64,000 nucleotides of DNA, from the NCBI RefSeq assembly GCF_017301635.1, contig NZ_CP071091.1, forward strand, positions 62,001 to 126,000. The letters run 5' to 3'. Each line of letters begins with the position of its first letter. Positions within the stretch are counted from its first letter, which is position 1. This DNA is from Myxococcus landrumus (GTDB taxonomy: Bacteria; Myxococcota; Myxococcia; Myxococcales; Myxococcaceae). The translations under genes and the position numbers were made by a program. This document shows positions 52,598-62,475 of the stretch, piece by piece. A model generated the notes under the pieces. That model saw only the letters and a program-made list of their open reading frames with translations, ran no database searches and was not told where the DNA came from.

Positions 52598-53374
52598 TCA
52601 CCCGAACTTCCCGGTGACGTAATCCTCGGTGCGCTTCTCGCGAGGGTTGGTGAAAATCTGCTCGGTGGGCCCGCATTCCACCAGCTCGCCCATGTAGAAG
52701 AAAGCCGTCCTGTCGCTCACCCGCGCGGCCTGCTGCATGTTGTGGGTGACGATGGCGATGGTGTACGTCGCCTTCAGCTCGTGGATGAGCTCCTCGATCT
52801 TGGCCGTGGCGATGGGGTCCAGCGCGCTTGCGGGCTCGTCCATCAGCAGCACCTGCGGCTCCACGGCCATCGCGCGGGCGATGCACAGGCGCTGCTGCTG
52901 GCCGCCAGACAGGCCGAGCGCGCTCTCATGGAGCCGGTCCTTCACCTCGTCCCAGAGGGCAGAGCCACGCAGGGACTTCTCCACGCGCTGGGAGAGCTGC
53001 TGCTTGTCCTTCATGCCCCCCACGCGCAGGCCGTAGGCCACGTTCTCGAAGATGCTCTTGGGGAAGGGATTGGACTTCTGGAAGACCATGCCCACGCGGC
53101 GGCGCAGGTCCACCACGTCCACGCTGCGGTCGTGGATGTCCGTGTCGTCCAGCAGGATGGTGCCGGTGTGGTTGGCGCCCGGAATCAGGTCATTCATCCG
53201 GTTGAGCGAGCGCAGGAAGGTGGACTTGCCGCAACCCGATGGACCGATGAGGGCGGTGACGCGCCGGTCCAGGATGGCCAGGGAGACCTTCTTGATGGCG
53301 TCCTTGGTGCCATAGCGAAGGGTCAGCTCTCTCGCCTCCATCTTGGGGCGGGGGGCATTCGGAGAAAGGGACAT
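52598..53374 (-). CDS. pstB: Phosphate ABC transporter ATPase PstB
   Basis: A 258-residue ATPase with Walker [10 protein letters not shown] (44-52), a Q-loop in VFQKSNPFP, the signature LSGGQQQR, Walker [13 protein letters not shown], and the PstB-specific [10 protein letters not shown]. Powers high-affinity phosphate import. It follows pstA by 11 bases. Confidence 0.97.
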   Translation of the reverse strand: MSLSPNAPRPKMEARELTLRYGTKDAIKKVSLAILDRRVTALIGPSGCGKSTFLRSLNRMNDLIPGANHTGTILLDDTDIHDRSVDVVDLRRRVGMVFQKSNPFPKSIFENVAYGLRVGGMKDKQQLSQRVEKSLRGSALWDEVKDRLHESALGLSGGQQQRLCIARAMAVEPQVLLMDEPASALDPIATAKIEELIHELKATYTIAIVTHNMQQAARVSDRTAFFYMGELVECGPTEQIFTNPREKRTEDYVTGKFG

Positions 53375-53385
53375 GGAGGGGTCCG

Positions 53386-54297
53386 TCAGTGGGCGCCCGC
53401 GGCCTTGCGGCGCGTGCGCGTGCGGATGATGACCGCGACGAGGTTGAGCGCGAAGGTGAGCAGGAGCAGCACCAGCACCGTCGAGTAGAGCAGGGGGCGC
53501 GTGGCCTCCACGTCCGGCGACTGGGTGGCCATCACGTACGTGTGGTAACCCAGGTGCATGAACTGGGAGTTGAGGTGGGTGGGCAGGTCCGGCAGGAAGT
53601 AGGCCGCGCCCGTGAAGAGGATGGGGGCCACTTCACCCGCGCCTCGGGAGATGGCCAGCACCGCGCCCGTGAGGATGCCGGGCAGCGCCCCGGGGAGCAC
53701 CACCCGGGCCAGTGTCTGGGATTGCGTGGCACCCAGCGCGAGGCTCGCGGTGCGGTGGTCCATGGGCACCGCGCGCAGCGCCTCCTCGGTGGAGACGATG
53801 ACCACCGGCAAGGTCAGCACCGCCAGGGTGAGCGACGCCCACAGGAGGCCGGGCTGCGCCCAGTACATCTCTTCATGGCCGAGCGCGCGGTCCATGCCCT
53901 GGCCCACGAAGAGGATGAAGAAGCCCAGGCCGAACAGGCCGAAGACGATGGAGGGCACTCCCGCCAGGTTGACGACGGCCACGCGCACGATGCGCGCGAA
54001 GAGGGAGTTGGGCGGGGCGTACTCGTGCAGGTAGACGGCCGTCAGCACTCCCACCGGCATCACCGCCACCGTCATCAGCAGCGTGAGGGCGGCGGTGCCG
54101 AAGATGGCGGGGAAGATGCCGCCCCCCATCATCCCGTCCTCGGGAGGCTGGGTGAGGAAGGTCCACGTGACGCCCGCGGCCCCGTTCTCCGCGATGTTGA
54201 AGAGGATGATGGCCAGCACGGCCACGATGACGAAGGCGGCCAGGGCGGTGAGCGACGTGAGCGCCAGGCCCACCGCGCGGCGAGTCCCGGGCTTCAC
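53386..54297 (-). CDS. pstA: Phosphate ABC transporter permease PstA
   Basis: A 303-residue inner-membrane permease with six predicted helices and an EAA-like loop ([15 protein letters not shown]). [12 protein letters not shown] and [15 protein letters not shown] are typical of PstA. Its start overlaps the pstC stop by four bases (ATGA). Confidence 0.96.
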   Translation of the reverse strand: MKPGTRRAVGLALTSLTALAAFVIVAVLAIILFNIAENGAAGVTWTFLTQPPEDGMMGGGIFPAIFGTAALTLLMTVAVMPVGVLTAVYLHEYAPPNSLFARIVRVAVVNLAGVPSIVFGLFGLGFFILFVGQGMDRALGHEEMYWAQPGLLWASLTLAVLTLPVVIVSTEEALRAVPMDHRTASLALGATQSQTLARVVLPGALPGILTGAVLAISRGAGEVAPILFTGAAYFLPDLPTHLNSQFMHLGYHTYVMATQSPDVEATRPLLYSTVLVLLLLTFALNLVAVIIRTRTRRKAAGAH

Positions 54298-55301
54298 GCG
54301 GCACCTCCGGTGAGCTTGCGGACGACGCGCCGGGTCCAGGTGGAGGCCAGCATGTTGAGCACGAAGGTGAAGAGGAAGAGCTGCACGCCGATGAAGAACA
54401 AGAGCGAGTAGTGCGGACTGCCCACCACCACCTCACCCATCTCCGCGGCGATGGTCGCCGACAGCGAGCGCGCCGAATCCCCCAGGCTCCAGGAGATGAC
54501 GTCCGCGTTGCCGGAGGCCATGAGGACAATCATCGTCTCGCCGATGGCGCGCCCGAAGCCCAGCACACACGCGGCGAGGATGCCGGGGGCCGCGGCGGGG
54601 AGGACCACCTTCCACGCGGTCTCCCAGGGCGTGGCGCCCAGCGCGAGCGACGCCTCGCGGTAGCTGCGAGGCACCGCGGTGAGCGCGTCCTCGGACACGG
54701 TGAAGATGACGGGGACGATGGCGAGCGCCAGTCCCAGGCCCGCCAGCATCGCGTTGAGCGGCCGGTCGAAGTGGAAGACGTCCTTGACCACCGTGGACAT
54801 CACCATCAGCGCGAAGAAGCCCAGGACGACGGAGGGGATGCCCGCGAGCAGCTCGATGACGGGCTTGAGCAACTCGCGCAGCCTGCGGGGCGCGAACTCC
54901 GCGGCGAAGAGCGCGCCGAACACGCCCAGGGGCACCGCCACCATCATGGAGACGACGGTGGTCTTCAAGGTGCCCACGAACAGCGGAATCATGCTGACCT
55001 TGGGCACCTTGGAGACGGGCTGCCAGCGGAAGGCCGGGCGGCCCACGGGCACGTCCTGCGCCAGGAACATCTTGGAGAGGCTGGCCTCGTGGCGGGCCTC
55101 GGCATCCATGAAGAGGCCGAGGGCTTCCTTGGCCACGAAGATGATGATGAGGATGAGCGCCGCGATGCCGGTGAAGGCCATGAGGGTGATGAGCCCCGCG
55201 ATGACCTTCTCCCGAAGCTGCCGCCTCCGCGCGGCCGGCGACAACGAGGGCGCGACGAGTGGCTGACTGAGACCCTGCTCCATGATGGCCTGTCTATCCA
55301 T
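54294..55301 (-). CDS. pstC: Phosphate ABC transporter permease PstC
   Basis: A 335-residue permease. The conserved PstC features PLGVFGALFAAEF, GIPSVVLGFFAL and the EAA loop [17 protein letters not shown] are visible. A long N-terminal cytoplasmic segment precedes the first helix, and a periplasmic loop of about 60 residues follows it, both within family norms. It lies 48 bases after pstS. Confidence 0.96.
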   Translation of the reverse strand: MDRQAIMEQGLSQPLVAPSLSPAARRRQLREKVIAGLITLMAFTGIAALILIIIFVAKEALGLFMDAEARHEASLSKMFLAQDVPVGRPAFRWQPVSKVPKVSMIPLFVGTLKTTVVSMMVAVPLGVFGALFAAEFAPRRLRELLKPVIELLAGIPSVVLGFFALMVMSTVVKDVFHFDRPLNAMLAGLGLALAIVPVIFTVSEDALTAVPRSYREASLALGATPWETAWKVVLPAAAPGILAACVLGFGRAIGETMIVLMASGNADVISWSLGDSARSLSATIAAEMGEVVVGSPHYSLLFFIGVQLFLFTFVLNMLASTWTRRVVRKLTGGAA

Positions 55302-55349
55302 AGTGGGTCGGGGCCTCGCGTGACATTCGTGTGACTGTCTCGGGACGGC

Positions 55350-56171
55350 CTACTTCACCGGGAAGTATCCGACCTTGGTGACCACGGCCTGGCCTTCCGG
55401 CGAAAGCGCGAAGTCGATGAACGTCTTGGCCTCCCCCGAGGGCTTGTTGCGCAGGTAGAAGTAGAGGTCGCGCGACAGCGGGTACTTGCCCGTCTTGATG
55501 TTCTCGGCCGAGGGGGCGACCTCTTCGTTGCCCTTCTTGATTTTGAGCTCCTTGATGCCCTTGGCGTACGCGGCGCCGCCGTAGCCGATGCTGTTCTTCT
55601 CCTTGGAGACGGCGTTCACCACCGCGGCGGTGCCGGGCAGCGTCTGGGCGGAGGCGACGTAGTCCTCGCCGTCCAGCACGTGGTCCTTCACGAAGACGTA
55701 GGTGCCGGAGGAGTTCTCGCGGGAGTAGATGATGATGGGCGCGTCCGGGCCGCCCACCTGCTTCCAGTTGGTGATGTCCCCGACGTAGATGCCGCGCAGC
55801 TGCTCCACGGTGAGGGCATTCACCGGGTTGCTCTCGCTGACGTAGAAGGTGACGCCGTCCTTGGCCACGGGAATCTCCACGCCCGTGGTGTTGTAGCGGG
55901 TGCGCAGCTTGGTCTTCTCCGCGTCCTTCATCTCGCGGCTGGACATGGCGATTTCGGTGGTGCCGTTCTGGAGCGCGGCAAGACCCACACCGGAGCCTCC
56001 GCCCGTCACCTGCACCTTGGTGCCCGGTGTCTTCTTCATGAACTCCTCGGCCCACCGCTGGCCGAGGATGACCATGGTGTCCGAGCCCTTCACGGTGACG
56101 TTGCCGGCTTGAGCGGAGAGCGGGAGGGCGAGCAGCAGGCCCGCGACGATGGTACCGAGGAATGCCTTCAT
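55350..56171 (-). CDS. pstS: Phosphate-binding protein PstS
   Basis: A 273-residue periplasmic binding protein with signal peptide (residues 1-22, ending AQA-G). Phosphate-binding loops GSDTM, GGSGVGL and RENSSGTY are present. It is a soluble Sec-exported form, not a lipoprotein. It hands phosphate to PstCAB. Confidence 0.96.
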   Translation of the reverse strand: MKAFLGTIVAGLLLALPLSAQAGNVTVKGSDTMVILGQRWAEEFMKKTPGTKVQVTGGGSGVGLAALQNGTTEIAMSSREMKDAEKTKLRTRYNTTGVEIPVAKDGVTFYVSESNPVNALTVEQLRGIYVGDITNWKQVGGPDAPIIIYSRENSSGTYVFVKDHVLDGEDYVASAQTLPGTAAVVNAVSKEKNSIGYGGAAYAKGIKELKIKKGNEEVAPSAENIKTGKYPLSRDLYFYLRNKPSGEAKTFIDFALSPEGQAVVTKVGYFPVK

Positions 56172-56231
56172 GGCTGGGTCAGCTCCTGCGAACAGGTGGA
56201 ATGTGGGGTGTGGCGAGTCGGAAGGTAGGGC

Positions 56232-57518
56232 CTAGTAGCGGGCCTGCATCTGAAGCGTGAACAGGTTGTCGTGCGGCTCCTGCGCACCGGAGGGCGCGGC
56301 CGTCATCGGCATCTCGTAGGCGGCGGTGACCTTGAGGTTCTCCCCGAAGTAGTGGAGGAGCGACACGCCCAGGGTGCCCACCGTGTTGGAGGAGGCGGGG
56401 CGGCCATCCACGGCCGCGTTCTTCTTCCCGTGCTCCGGGTCGAACCAGTCGTAGCGGACGGCCACGGCGTTCGTCAGGCCCACATTCTGGACAATCAAGC
56501 CGTACCAGCCGCTTGCGGGCACGCCGAGCTGCTCCACCTTCACGTCGCCGGAGCTCTTCCAGTAGCCCTTGCCGACGATGTACTCGCCCTTGATGGAGGT
56601 GGCGCCGAAGGGCAGCACGTCCAGGTACACCTGCGCGTCCAGGCCCAGCCGGTCGCGCGTGTGGGCCTTGCGGTAGGTATCCGACGGGGCCTTGGCGATG
56701 GAGTACCCGTGCCAGCCGGAGACGCCGCCGGACAGCCAGCCCAGGTCAAAGCCGGCGCGGCCGATGAAGTCCTTCTCCTTGTCGTTGTCGGAGCCGATGT
56801 AGCCCTGGTTGAAGATGCCGTCGCCGTCGAAGAGTCCGACGCTGACGTTCACCTTGCCCTCCAGGAAGTTGCCCGCGAACTTGATGCCGCGGTCTCTCTC
56901 GTCCGGGAGGAAGGCACGGATGACGCGGGTGCGCTCGGGCATCTCGCGGTCGCTGGAGGACTGGACGGCTTCGTAGCCGAACGGCCACTTCATCTGCCCC
57001 AGGGTGAGGGAGAGCTGCTGCTGGGTGCCGGGGATGAAGAGGGTGGCCTCGGCGTCGCGCACGGTGACGCCCGGAGCCGCGGGCACCGCGTCGATTTGCA
57101 GCATCATCTGCGCCCAGTCCGTGGTGTAGGTCGTCTTGAGACGGCCCCGGCGCACGCTGAACTTGCTGAAGCCGCCCGCGCCCGAGTCATCCAGGCTCTG
57201 CTGGTACTGGTAGCGCCCCTGGACGTAGCCCGAAATCTTCAGCTTCTTGAGCGAGAGCAGGTCGTTCTTCGTCTCGGTGTTCTGCTCCTCGAGCGCGGCG
57301 ACCTTCCCCTCCGCGATGGTCATCCGCTCGTCGATATCCGCATCCGCGGGGGCGGCGTCCGCTTCGGAGGTCGTCGCGGGCGCGGGGCTGTCCGCGGCGG
57401 GAGCGTCCGAGGTGGGTGCCTGGGGCGTGGCCTCTTCGGCGGGGGGCGACGACTGTTGCGCCAGCGCGAGGGTGGGACTCAGGGCGAGGACGAGGACGGC
57501 GTTGGCAAGTCGGCGCAT
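56232..57518 (-). CDS. Phosphate-selective porin (OprP/OprO family)
   Basis: A 428-residue outer-membrane porin. Signal peptide at 1-21 (ALAQQ), then a long Ala/Pro/Glu-rich spacer, a heptad coiled coil (MTIAEGKVAALEEQNTETK) probably forming trimers, and a beta-barrel with VRRGRLKTTYTTDW and LTLGQMKWPFGYEA. Typical of porin O/P. ATG 57518 was chosen over GTG 57542 for the signal peptide. Located between phoB and pstS, it probably feeds phosphate to PstS. Confidence 0.93.
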   Translation of the reverse strand: MRRLANAVLVLALSPTLALAQQSSPPAEEATPQAPTSDAPAADSPAPATTSEADAAPADADIDERMTIAEGKVAALEEQNTETKNDLLSLKKLKISGYVQGRYQYQQSLDDSGAGGFSKFSVRRGRLKTTYTTDWAQMMLQIDAVPAAPGVTVRDAEATLFIPGTQQQLSLTLGQMKWPFGYEAVQSSSDREMPERTRVIRAFLPDERDRGIKFAGNFLEGKVNVSVGLFDGDGIFNQGYIGSDNDKEKDFIGRAGFDLGWLSGGVSGWHGYSIAKAPSDTYRKAHTRDRLGLDAQVYLDVLPFGATSIKGEYIVGKGYWKSSGDVKVEQLGVPASGWYGLIVQNVGLTNAVAVRYDWFDPEHGKKNAAVDGRPASSNTVGTLGVSLLHYFGENLKVTAAYEMPMTAAPSGAQEPHDNLFTLQMQARY

Positions 57519-57584
57519 CGGGGAGGGTTTCAGGAGGGTCACGAAACTGGCTTCTAGGTAACGTCCGTGGCTGTTTCAGGTCCG

Positions 57585-57594
57585 CCAGGTGACA
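57585..57594 (-). promoter_or_regulatory. Candidate Pho-regulon site 1
   Basis: The 10-mer TGTCACCTGG (minus strand) recurs upstream of phoB at 58420-58429. Here it is part of TGACA-TTGC-TGTCA (57590-57603), an inverted pair of Pho-box-like half sites, 67 bases before the porin start. Regulation by PhoB is inferred. Confidence 0.4.
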
Positions 57595-57608
57595 TTGCTG
57601 TCACGAAG

Positions 57609-58298
<690 letters not shown>

Positions 58299-58419
58299 GG
58301 CGGGCCGGAGTCTGCGCGGCCCGGTTTCCATGCACGTGACGCGTTTGCAACGTTTGTGTGAGCGCGGTTGCTTGGACGACAAGCTGCCCCACGGCGCATG
58401 GACTCACGGGCGCTGAGGT

Positions 58420-58429
58420 CCAGGTGACA
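58420..58429 (-). promoter_or_regulatory. Candidate Pho-regulon site 2
   Basis: A second exact copy of TGTCACCTGG (minus strand), 122 bases upstream of the phoB start, in the region divergent from the secreted protein gene. It could support autoregulation of phoB. One 10-mer match is weak evidence on its own. Confidence 0.35.
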
Positions 58430-58527
58430 ACGCCCCCCAACCCAAGGGGGCCTTCGCGCTTCGACTCACGGTCACTACGTACTGCGCGCCGTTCGACGCG
58501 TCGTCGGAGGGCGGCTTCGGAGGTCGC

Positions 58528-59133
58528 ATGTCCCGAGTGTCCCGCATGTCGTCAGCACAGCTCGCCTGCCTCGCAGTCCTCGTCTCCACCACCTCGGCCC
58601 TGGCCTCGGAGGATGTCGAAGCCCTGGCCGCGCCCCCGTTAGCTACTTGTGTCGGCTCTCATCGTCAGACCTTCACCCCCGGCCTGCGCCTGTTCCCGGC
58701 GCTGGTCCACTACACCGAGGATGTGCTGCTGAGCACCTGTGTGTCCCAGGACCCGACGCTCGGTTCGGTGAGCTACCGGCTGGAGGGGGACGCGCTGGCC
58801 AACTGCGCCCTGGCGACGATGAGCGGCCGGCTCAACCTCACGTGGAGCTCCGGCGAGACGAGTGTCGTCGAGCTGGCCGCGCCGCTGGTCATCAGTCCGG
58901 TGGGGCAGGCGGTGACGACGTCCTATGGGCGCGTGGCCTCCGGGAAGTTCGCCGGCTCACTGGTCATCAACGTGGCGGACATCCAGCCCAGCGCGCCCGC
59001 CGCGCTGGCGTGTCTGTCGACGGGGCTCGCGCTGTCCATGGGCGTGACGAGCATGACGTTCCTCCAGCTCGCGCCGCCCATTCCCCCGCTGCCGGTTCCG
59101 AACCCCACGCCCACGCCGACGCCAGTGCCTTGA
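58528..59133 (+). CDS. Secreted protein with Pro/Thr-rich tail
   Basis: A 201-residue protein with a signal peptide (residues 1-26, ending ALASE). The mature part contains four or five Cys and a beta-rich domain of unknown type, and ends in a 20-residue Pro/Thr/Val-rich stretch, perhaps a surface spacer. No family recognised. A terminator hairpin begins four bases after the stop. It is divergent from phoB and may share the regulatory region. Confidence 0.75.
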   Translation: MSRVSRMSSAQLACLAVLVSTTSALASEDVEALAAPPLATCVGSHRQTFTPGLRLFPALVHYTEDVLLSTCVSQDPTLGSVSYRLEGDALANCALATMSGRLNLTWSSGETSVVELAAPLVISPVGQAVTTSYGRVASGKFAGSLVINVADIQPSAPAALACLSTGLALSMGVTSMTFLQLAPPIPPLPVPNPTPTPTPVP

Positions 59134-59137
59134 GGTT

Positions 59138-59159
59138 CCCCGCAACGTGAGTTGCGGGG
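59138..59159 (+). terminator. Hairpin after secreted protein gene
   Basis: CCCCGCAAC (59138-59146) pairs perfectly with GTTGCGGGG (59151-59159) around a GTGA tetraloop, with GGTTC/GAACC extending the stem across a small bulge. No T-run follows. Confidence 0.65.
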
Positions 59160-59160
59160 T

Positions 59161-59241
59161 GGAACCCCTGGCGCAGCGGGGGTGCGCCGAGTTGTGCCAG
59201 GGTGCGAGATGTCTGTGGTTTGGTGGACCGCCAGGGGTTCC
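59161..59241 (+). repeat. Long-range 13-bp inverted repeat upstream of mvaA
   Basis: GGAACCCCTGGCG (59161-59173) and its exact complement CGCCAGGGGTTCC (59229-59241) enclose 55 bases. The left arm overlaps the GAACC used by the preceding hairpin (59138-59159), so the two structures could compete. It lies 107 bases before the HMG-CoA reductase start. It may be a regulatory 5' RNA. Confidence 0.5.
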
Positions 59242-59347
59242 GTTGTTCACGAAGCGACACAACCTGTCTACAGAGATGGATGTGTCATGTTGCTCATGGG
59301 TTGGAAGTGACTCATTGGAGAGGAATTGCGCCGATGTGAGGTGATAG

Positions 59348-60739
59348 ATGGCAACGGAGTTCGTGGGTCCCCAGGGGGCTCGAGGGGACGCGTCAATCCA
59401 GTCTGTATTTTCCGGTTTCCAGTGCCTGTCGTTGGAGGAACGACGGGAGCGGATGGAGTCGGGACTGGGGTTGGACGCGCAGACACTCGATGGGCTCACA
59501 GGAGTTGAAGGACCGAGACTGGAGTCGACGTTGTCCACGGTGGAGAACGCCGTGGGCTTGTTCAGCCTTCCGCTGGGGTTGGGGCTCCCGCTGAAGGTCA
59601 ATGGAAGGGACTACGCGGTCCCCATGGTGGTGGAGGACCCGTCTGTCATCCCGGCCCTCTCGTTTGTCGCGAAGCTGGTGGGCGAAGCGGGGGGCTTCGT
59701 CGCTGAAGCAGACCCTTCGCTGATGATTGGTCAAATCCAGCTCACCCGCTACGGGCCGCCCAGCTTCGCCATGGCACGCATCCTGGAAGCACGCACGGAG
59801 CTGCTGGCGCTGGCCAACGGGATGCACCCTCAGTTGCTGGAAGAGGGAGGTGGGGCGCGCGACGTGGAAGTGCGCCTGCTGCCCGCGCCGGAGGGGCCTG
59901 GCATGGAGCCGCTCCTGGTGGTGCATGTGCTCGTCGACACGAAGGAGGCGATGGGGGCCCACCTGGTGAACACGATGATGGAGGGCATCGCGCCCCGCAT
60001 CGAACAGCTCACCGGCGGCAAGGTCTACCTGCGCATCCTCACGCACCTGTCGGACCGGCGGCTGGCCCGGGCCCGATGTTCCATTCCAGAGCGTGCGCTG
60101 GCGGACTTCGGCCTCGGGGGTGTGGAGGTGGCGGAGGGCATCGTCCAGGCGAGCCGCTTCGCGCAGGCGGACCCCTACCGCGCGGCCACGCACAACAAGG
60201 GCATCATGAATGGCATCGATGCGCTGGCGCTGGCCACGGGGCAGGACTGGCGCGCGCTCGAGGCGGGAGCACACGCCTTCGCGGCCCGCGCGGGGCGCTA
60301 TGGACCTTTGTCCGTGTGGCGGCGGGAAGGCGGCAATCTGCTGGGCGACATCCAGCTCCCGCTGGCGCTCGGCACGGTGGGGGATGCCCAGCTGACACAT
60401 CCCGGTGTCCAGGCGGCGCTCCGGGTGTTGGGGCATCCGACGGCGCGGGAGCTGGCGTGCATCTTCGTCTCGGTGGGACTCGCGCAGAACCTGGCGGCGA
60501 TTCGCGCGCTGGGCTCGGCGGGCAACCAGCGTGGACACATGGCGCTGCAGGCGCGCTCGGTGGCGACGAGCGTGGGGGCGCCTCCGGAGTGGGTGGAGGC
60601 CATCGCCGCGCTGCTGGTGCAGGAAGGCGAGGTGAGGGTGGACCGGGCGCGGCAGGTGCTCGACCGGATGCGAGGCGGAGAGGGTGCTCCGCTGGAGCCA
60701 CCCCCTCACGGTGCCCGGCGGCAGGGGGAGCAGGTCTGA
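59348..60739 (+). CDS. mvaA: Class II (bacterial-type) HMG-CoA reductase
   Basis: A 463-residue enzyme that interconverts HMG-CoA and mevalonate, feeding isoprenoid synthesis (or mevalonate degradation). Catalytic residues of the class II family are present: Glu66 in VENAVGLFSLP, Lys near 284 in HNKGIMNGID, Asp in ATGQDWRA and His near 395 in QRGHMALQAR. The N-terminus has a short extension (MATEFVGPQGARG). Usual KDAMGAN reads KEAMGAH here. GAGGTGAT sits four to ten bases before ATG 59348. Myxobacteria are known to use the mevalonate route, for isoprenoids and an alternative isovaleryl-CoA pathway. No other mevalonate gene is in the window. Confidence 0.95.
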   Translation: MATEFVGPQGARGDASIQSVFSGFQCLSLEERRERMESGLGLDAQTLDGLTGVEGPRLESTLSTVENAVGLFSLPLGLGLPLKVNGRDYAVPMVVEDPSVIPALSFVAKLVGEAGGFVAEADPSLMIGQIQLTRYGPPSFAMARILEARTELLALANGMHPQLLEEGGGARDVEVRLLPAPEGPGMEPLLVVHVLVDTKEAMGAHLVNTMMEGIAPRIEQLTGGKVYLRILTHLSDRRLARARCSIPERALADFGLGGVEVAEGIVQASRFAQADPYRAATHNKGIMNGIDALALATGQDWRALEAGAHAFAARAGRYGPLSVWRREGGNLLGDIQLPLALGTVGDAQLTHPGVQAALRVLGHPTARELACIFVSVGLAQNLAAIRALGSAGNQRGHMALQARSVATSVGAPPEWVEAIAALLVQEGEVRVDRARQVLDRMRGGEGAPLEPPPHGARRQGEQV

Positions 60740-60798
60740 GCCCTGACTGAAGCGCGTTCCGTTTCCCTCGCGCCCAAGCCCTGTGCAACAACGGTGGG

Positions 60799-62475
60799 GT
60801 GAGCACCTCGGACTCTCCACCACCACCGCCCACTTCGCCTCCACCGCGCACGCTGCCAGTGCCCACGCTGACGCCCACACCGGGGCAGCTGGCGCACGCC
60901 CAGCGTCGCGGTGGCCGCTCGGCGCTCCTGGGGCTGGGGTTGGTGGGCGTGGTGGCGCTCACCAGCCCCGTGCTCGGCTACCTGGAGGACGTGGGCAACG
61001 CGCGCGAGGAGCTGCTGGGGCACCTGTCGAACCAGGCCCGCGTGCAGGCGGACGCGCTGGGCGTGCACCTGCTCTTGCTGGAGGCGGAGCTGGCGCGTGT
61101 CGCGGAGCACCCCATGTTGCTCCCGGAGGACGGGGCCTCTCCCGCGGAGCGGGCCCTGCTCGACAGCGCCTTCTACCACTCGTCGCTCTTCTCCGAGGGC
61201 GTGGCGCTCCTGGGCCCGCGGGGCGAGCGCGTGTGGAGCGACCCGCCGGGCATGTCGCTGGGCGTGGTGCCCATCACCAGCCGCCCGTGGTTCCAGCGCA
61301 TGTTGCAGCGCAAGACGCCGACCATCGACCTGCTCGAAGGGGAGGGCGGGCCGCTCGTCGTGGCCGTGCCCCTGGTGAAGGAAGGTCAAATCAAGGGCGT
61401 GCTGCTGGGCGAGGTGCGCACGGAGGCGTTGCCCACGCGCTCCACCGAGGAGACCGCGCTGTTCCTGATGGACGCTCGCGGTCGTCTGCTGTTGCCCGCG
61501 ACGTCCCGGGGATACCAGGAGGGCTTCGCGGAGTCGCTGCGCCCGCTGGCGCGTGCGCCGGGGCCCTTGATGATGGGCGGCACGCGGATGATGGGCGCGG
61601 CGGCCTGGGTGGGGCGGAGCGAGCTGCTGCTCGTGGTGCTGGAGGAGGAGGAGACCGCCACGGCGGGCCTTCGCTCGCGCTTCCTGCGGCAGCTCGCCTT
61701 CCACATCGCGCTGCTCACCTGCACCCTGGGCTTGTTCCTGGTGCTGTTGCGTCACTCATACCGCTCGCTGCTGGAGGCGGAGGAGCGGCTGCGCAGGCAG
61801 GAGACGATGGCCGCGCTGGGCACCGCCGCGGCGCTCATCGCCCACGAGGTGAAGAACGCGCTCAACGGCATCCAGGCCGCGCTGTCCGTGTTGAGGAAGA
61901 CGCCCGCGGGCAGCGAGCTGCCGGTGCGGGGACTGCGCTCGCAGGTGGAGCGCCTGGGACATCTGGCGCGCTCGCTGCTGTCGTTCGGCGCGCCTCGTGC
62001 CGCGCTGCGCCGCAACTGTGAGATGCGCCTGTTGGTGGAGGACGCGCTCCAGGCGGTGCGCATGCTGCCCGAGTCGGAGGAGGTGGAGCTGCGCACGTCG
62101 CTGGAGGAGAATCTCACCGTGCAGGGGGACGCGGCGCTGCTGGTGTCCGCCATCGACAACCTGGTGCGCAACGCGGTGGAGGCGGGCGCGGTGGCCAAGG
62201 ACACGGGCCTGCGGCCCGCGCCGTGGGTGGTGGTGAACCTGTCGAGGGAAGGAACGGACGCGGTGCTGGTGGTGGAGGACAACGCGGGCGGGGTGGACCC
62301 GAGGCTCGAGCCTCGGTTGTGGGAGCCTTTCGCGACGGGACGCGCGAAGGGCGTGGGCCTGGGTTTGCCCATGGCGCGCACGTCGGTGGAGGCTCACGGT
62401 GGGAGCCTGACCTATACGCGCCGTCCCCTGGGCAGTCTCTTCACGCTGCGCCTACCCCTGGAGTCCACTTCATGA
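60799..62475 (+). CDS. Sensor histidine kinase with dCache-type periplasmic domain
   Basis: A 558-residue kinase with a Pro-rich cytoplasmic N-terminus, a membrane helix (about 42-60), a periplasmic sensor of about 240 residues with Cache-like pattern (SRPWFQRML...LVVAVPLVKEG), a second helix (AFHIALLTCTLGLFLVLL), and a transmitter with the H-box HEVKNALNG (phosphorylated His near 348), N-box DNLVRNAVEAG, G1 DNAGGV and G2 GVGLGLPM. GTG 60799 is the best start. It overlaps the regulator gene by four bases, so the two form a pair. Confidence 0.9.
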   Translation: MSTSDSPPPPPTSPPPRTLPVPTLTPTPGQLAHAQRRGGRSALLGLGLVGVVALTSPVLGYLEDVGNAREELLGHLSNQARVQADALGVHLLLLEAELARVAEHPMLLPEDGASPAERALLDSAFYHSSLFSEGVALLGPRGERVWSDPPGMSLGVVPITSRPWFQRMLQRKTPTIDLLEGEGGPLVVAVPLVKEGQIKGVLLGEVRTEALPTRSTEETALFLMDARGRLLLPATSRGYQEGFAESLRPLARAPGPLMMGGTRMMGAAAWVGRSELLLVVLEEEETATAGLRSRFLRQLAFHIALLTCTLGLFLVLLRHSYRSLLEAEERLRRQETMAALGTAAALIAHEVKNALNGIQAALSVLRKTPAGSELPVRGLRSQVERLGHLARSLLSFGAPRAALRRNCEMRLLVEDALQAVRMLPESEEVELRTSLEENLTVQGDAALLVSAIDNLVRNAVEAGAVAKDTGLRPAPWVVVNLSREGTDAVLVVEDNAGGVDPRLEPRLWEPFATGRAKGVGLGLPMARTSVEAHGGSLTYTRRPLGSLFTLRLPLESTS

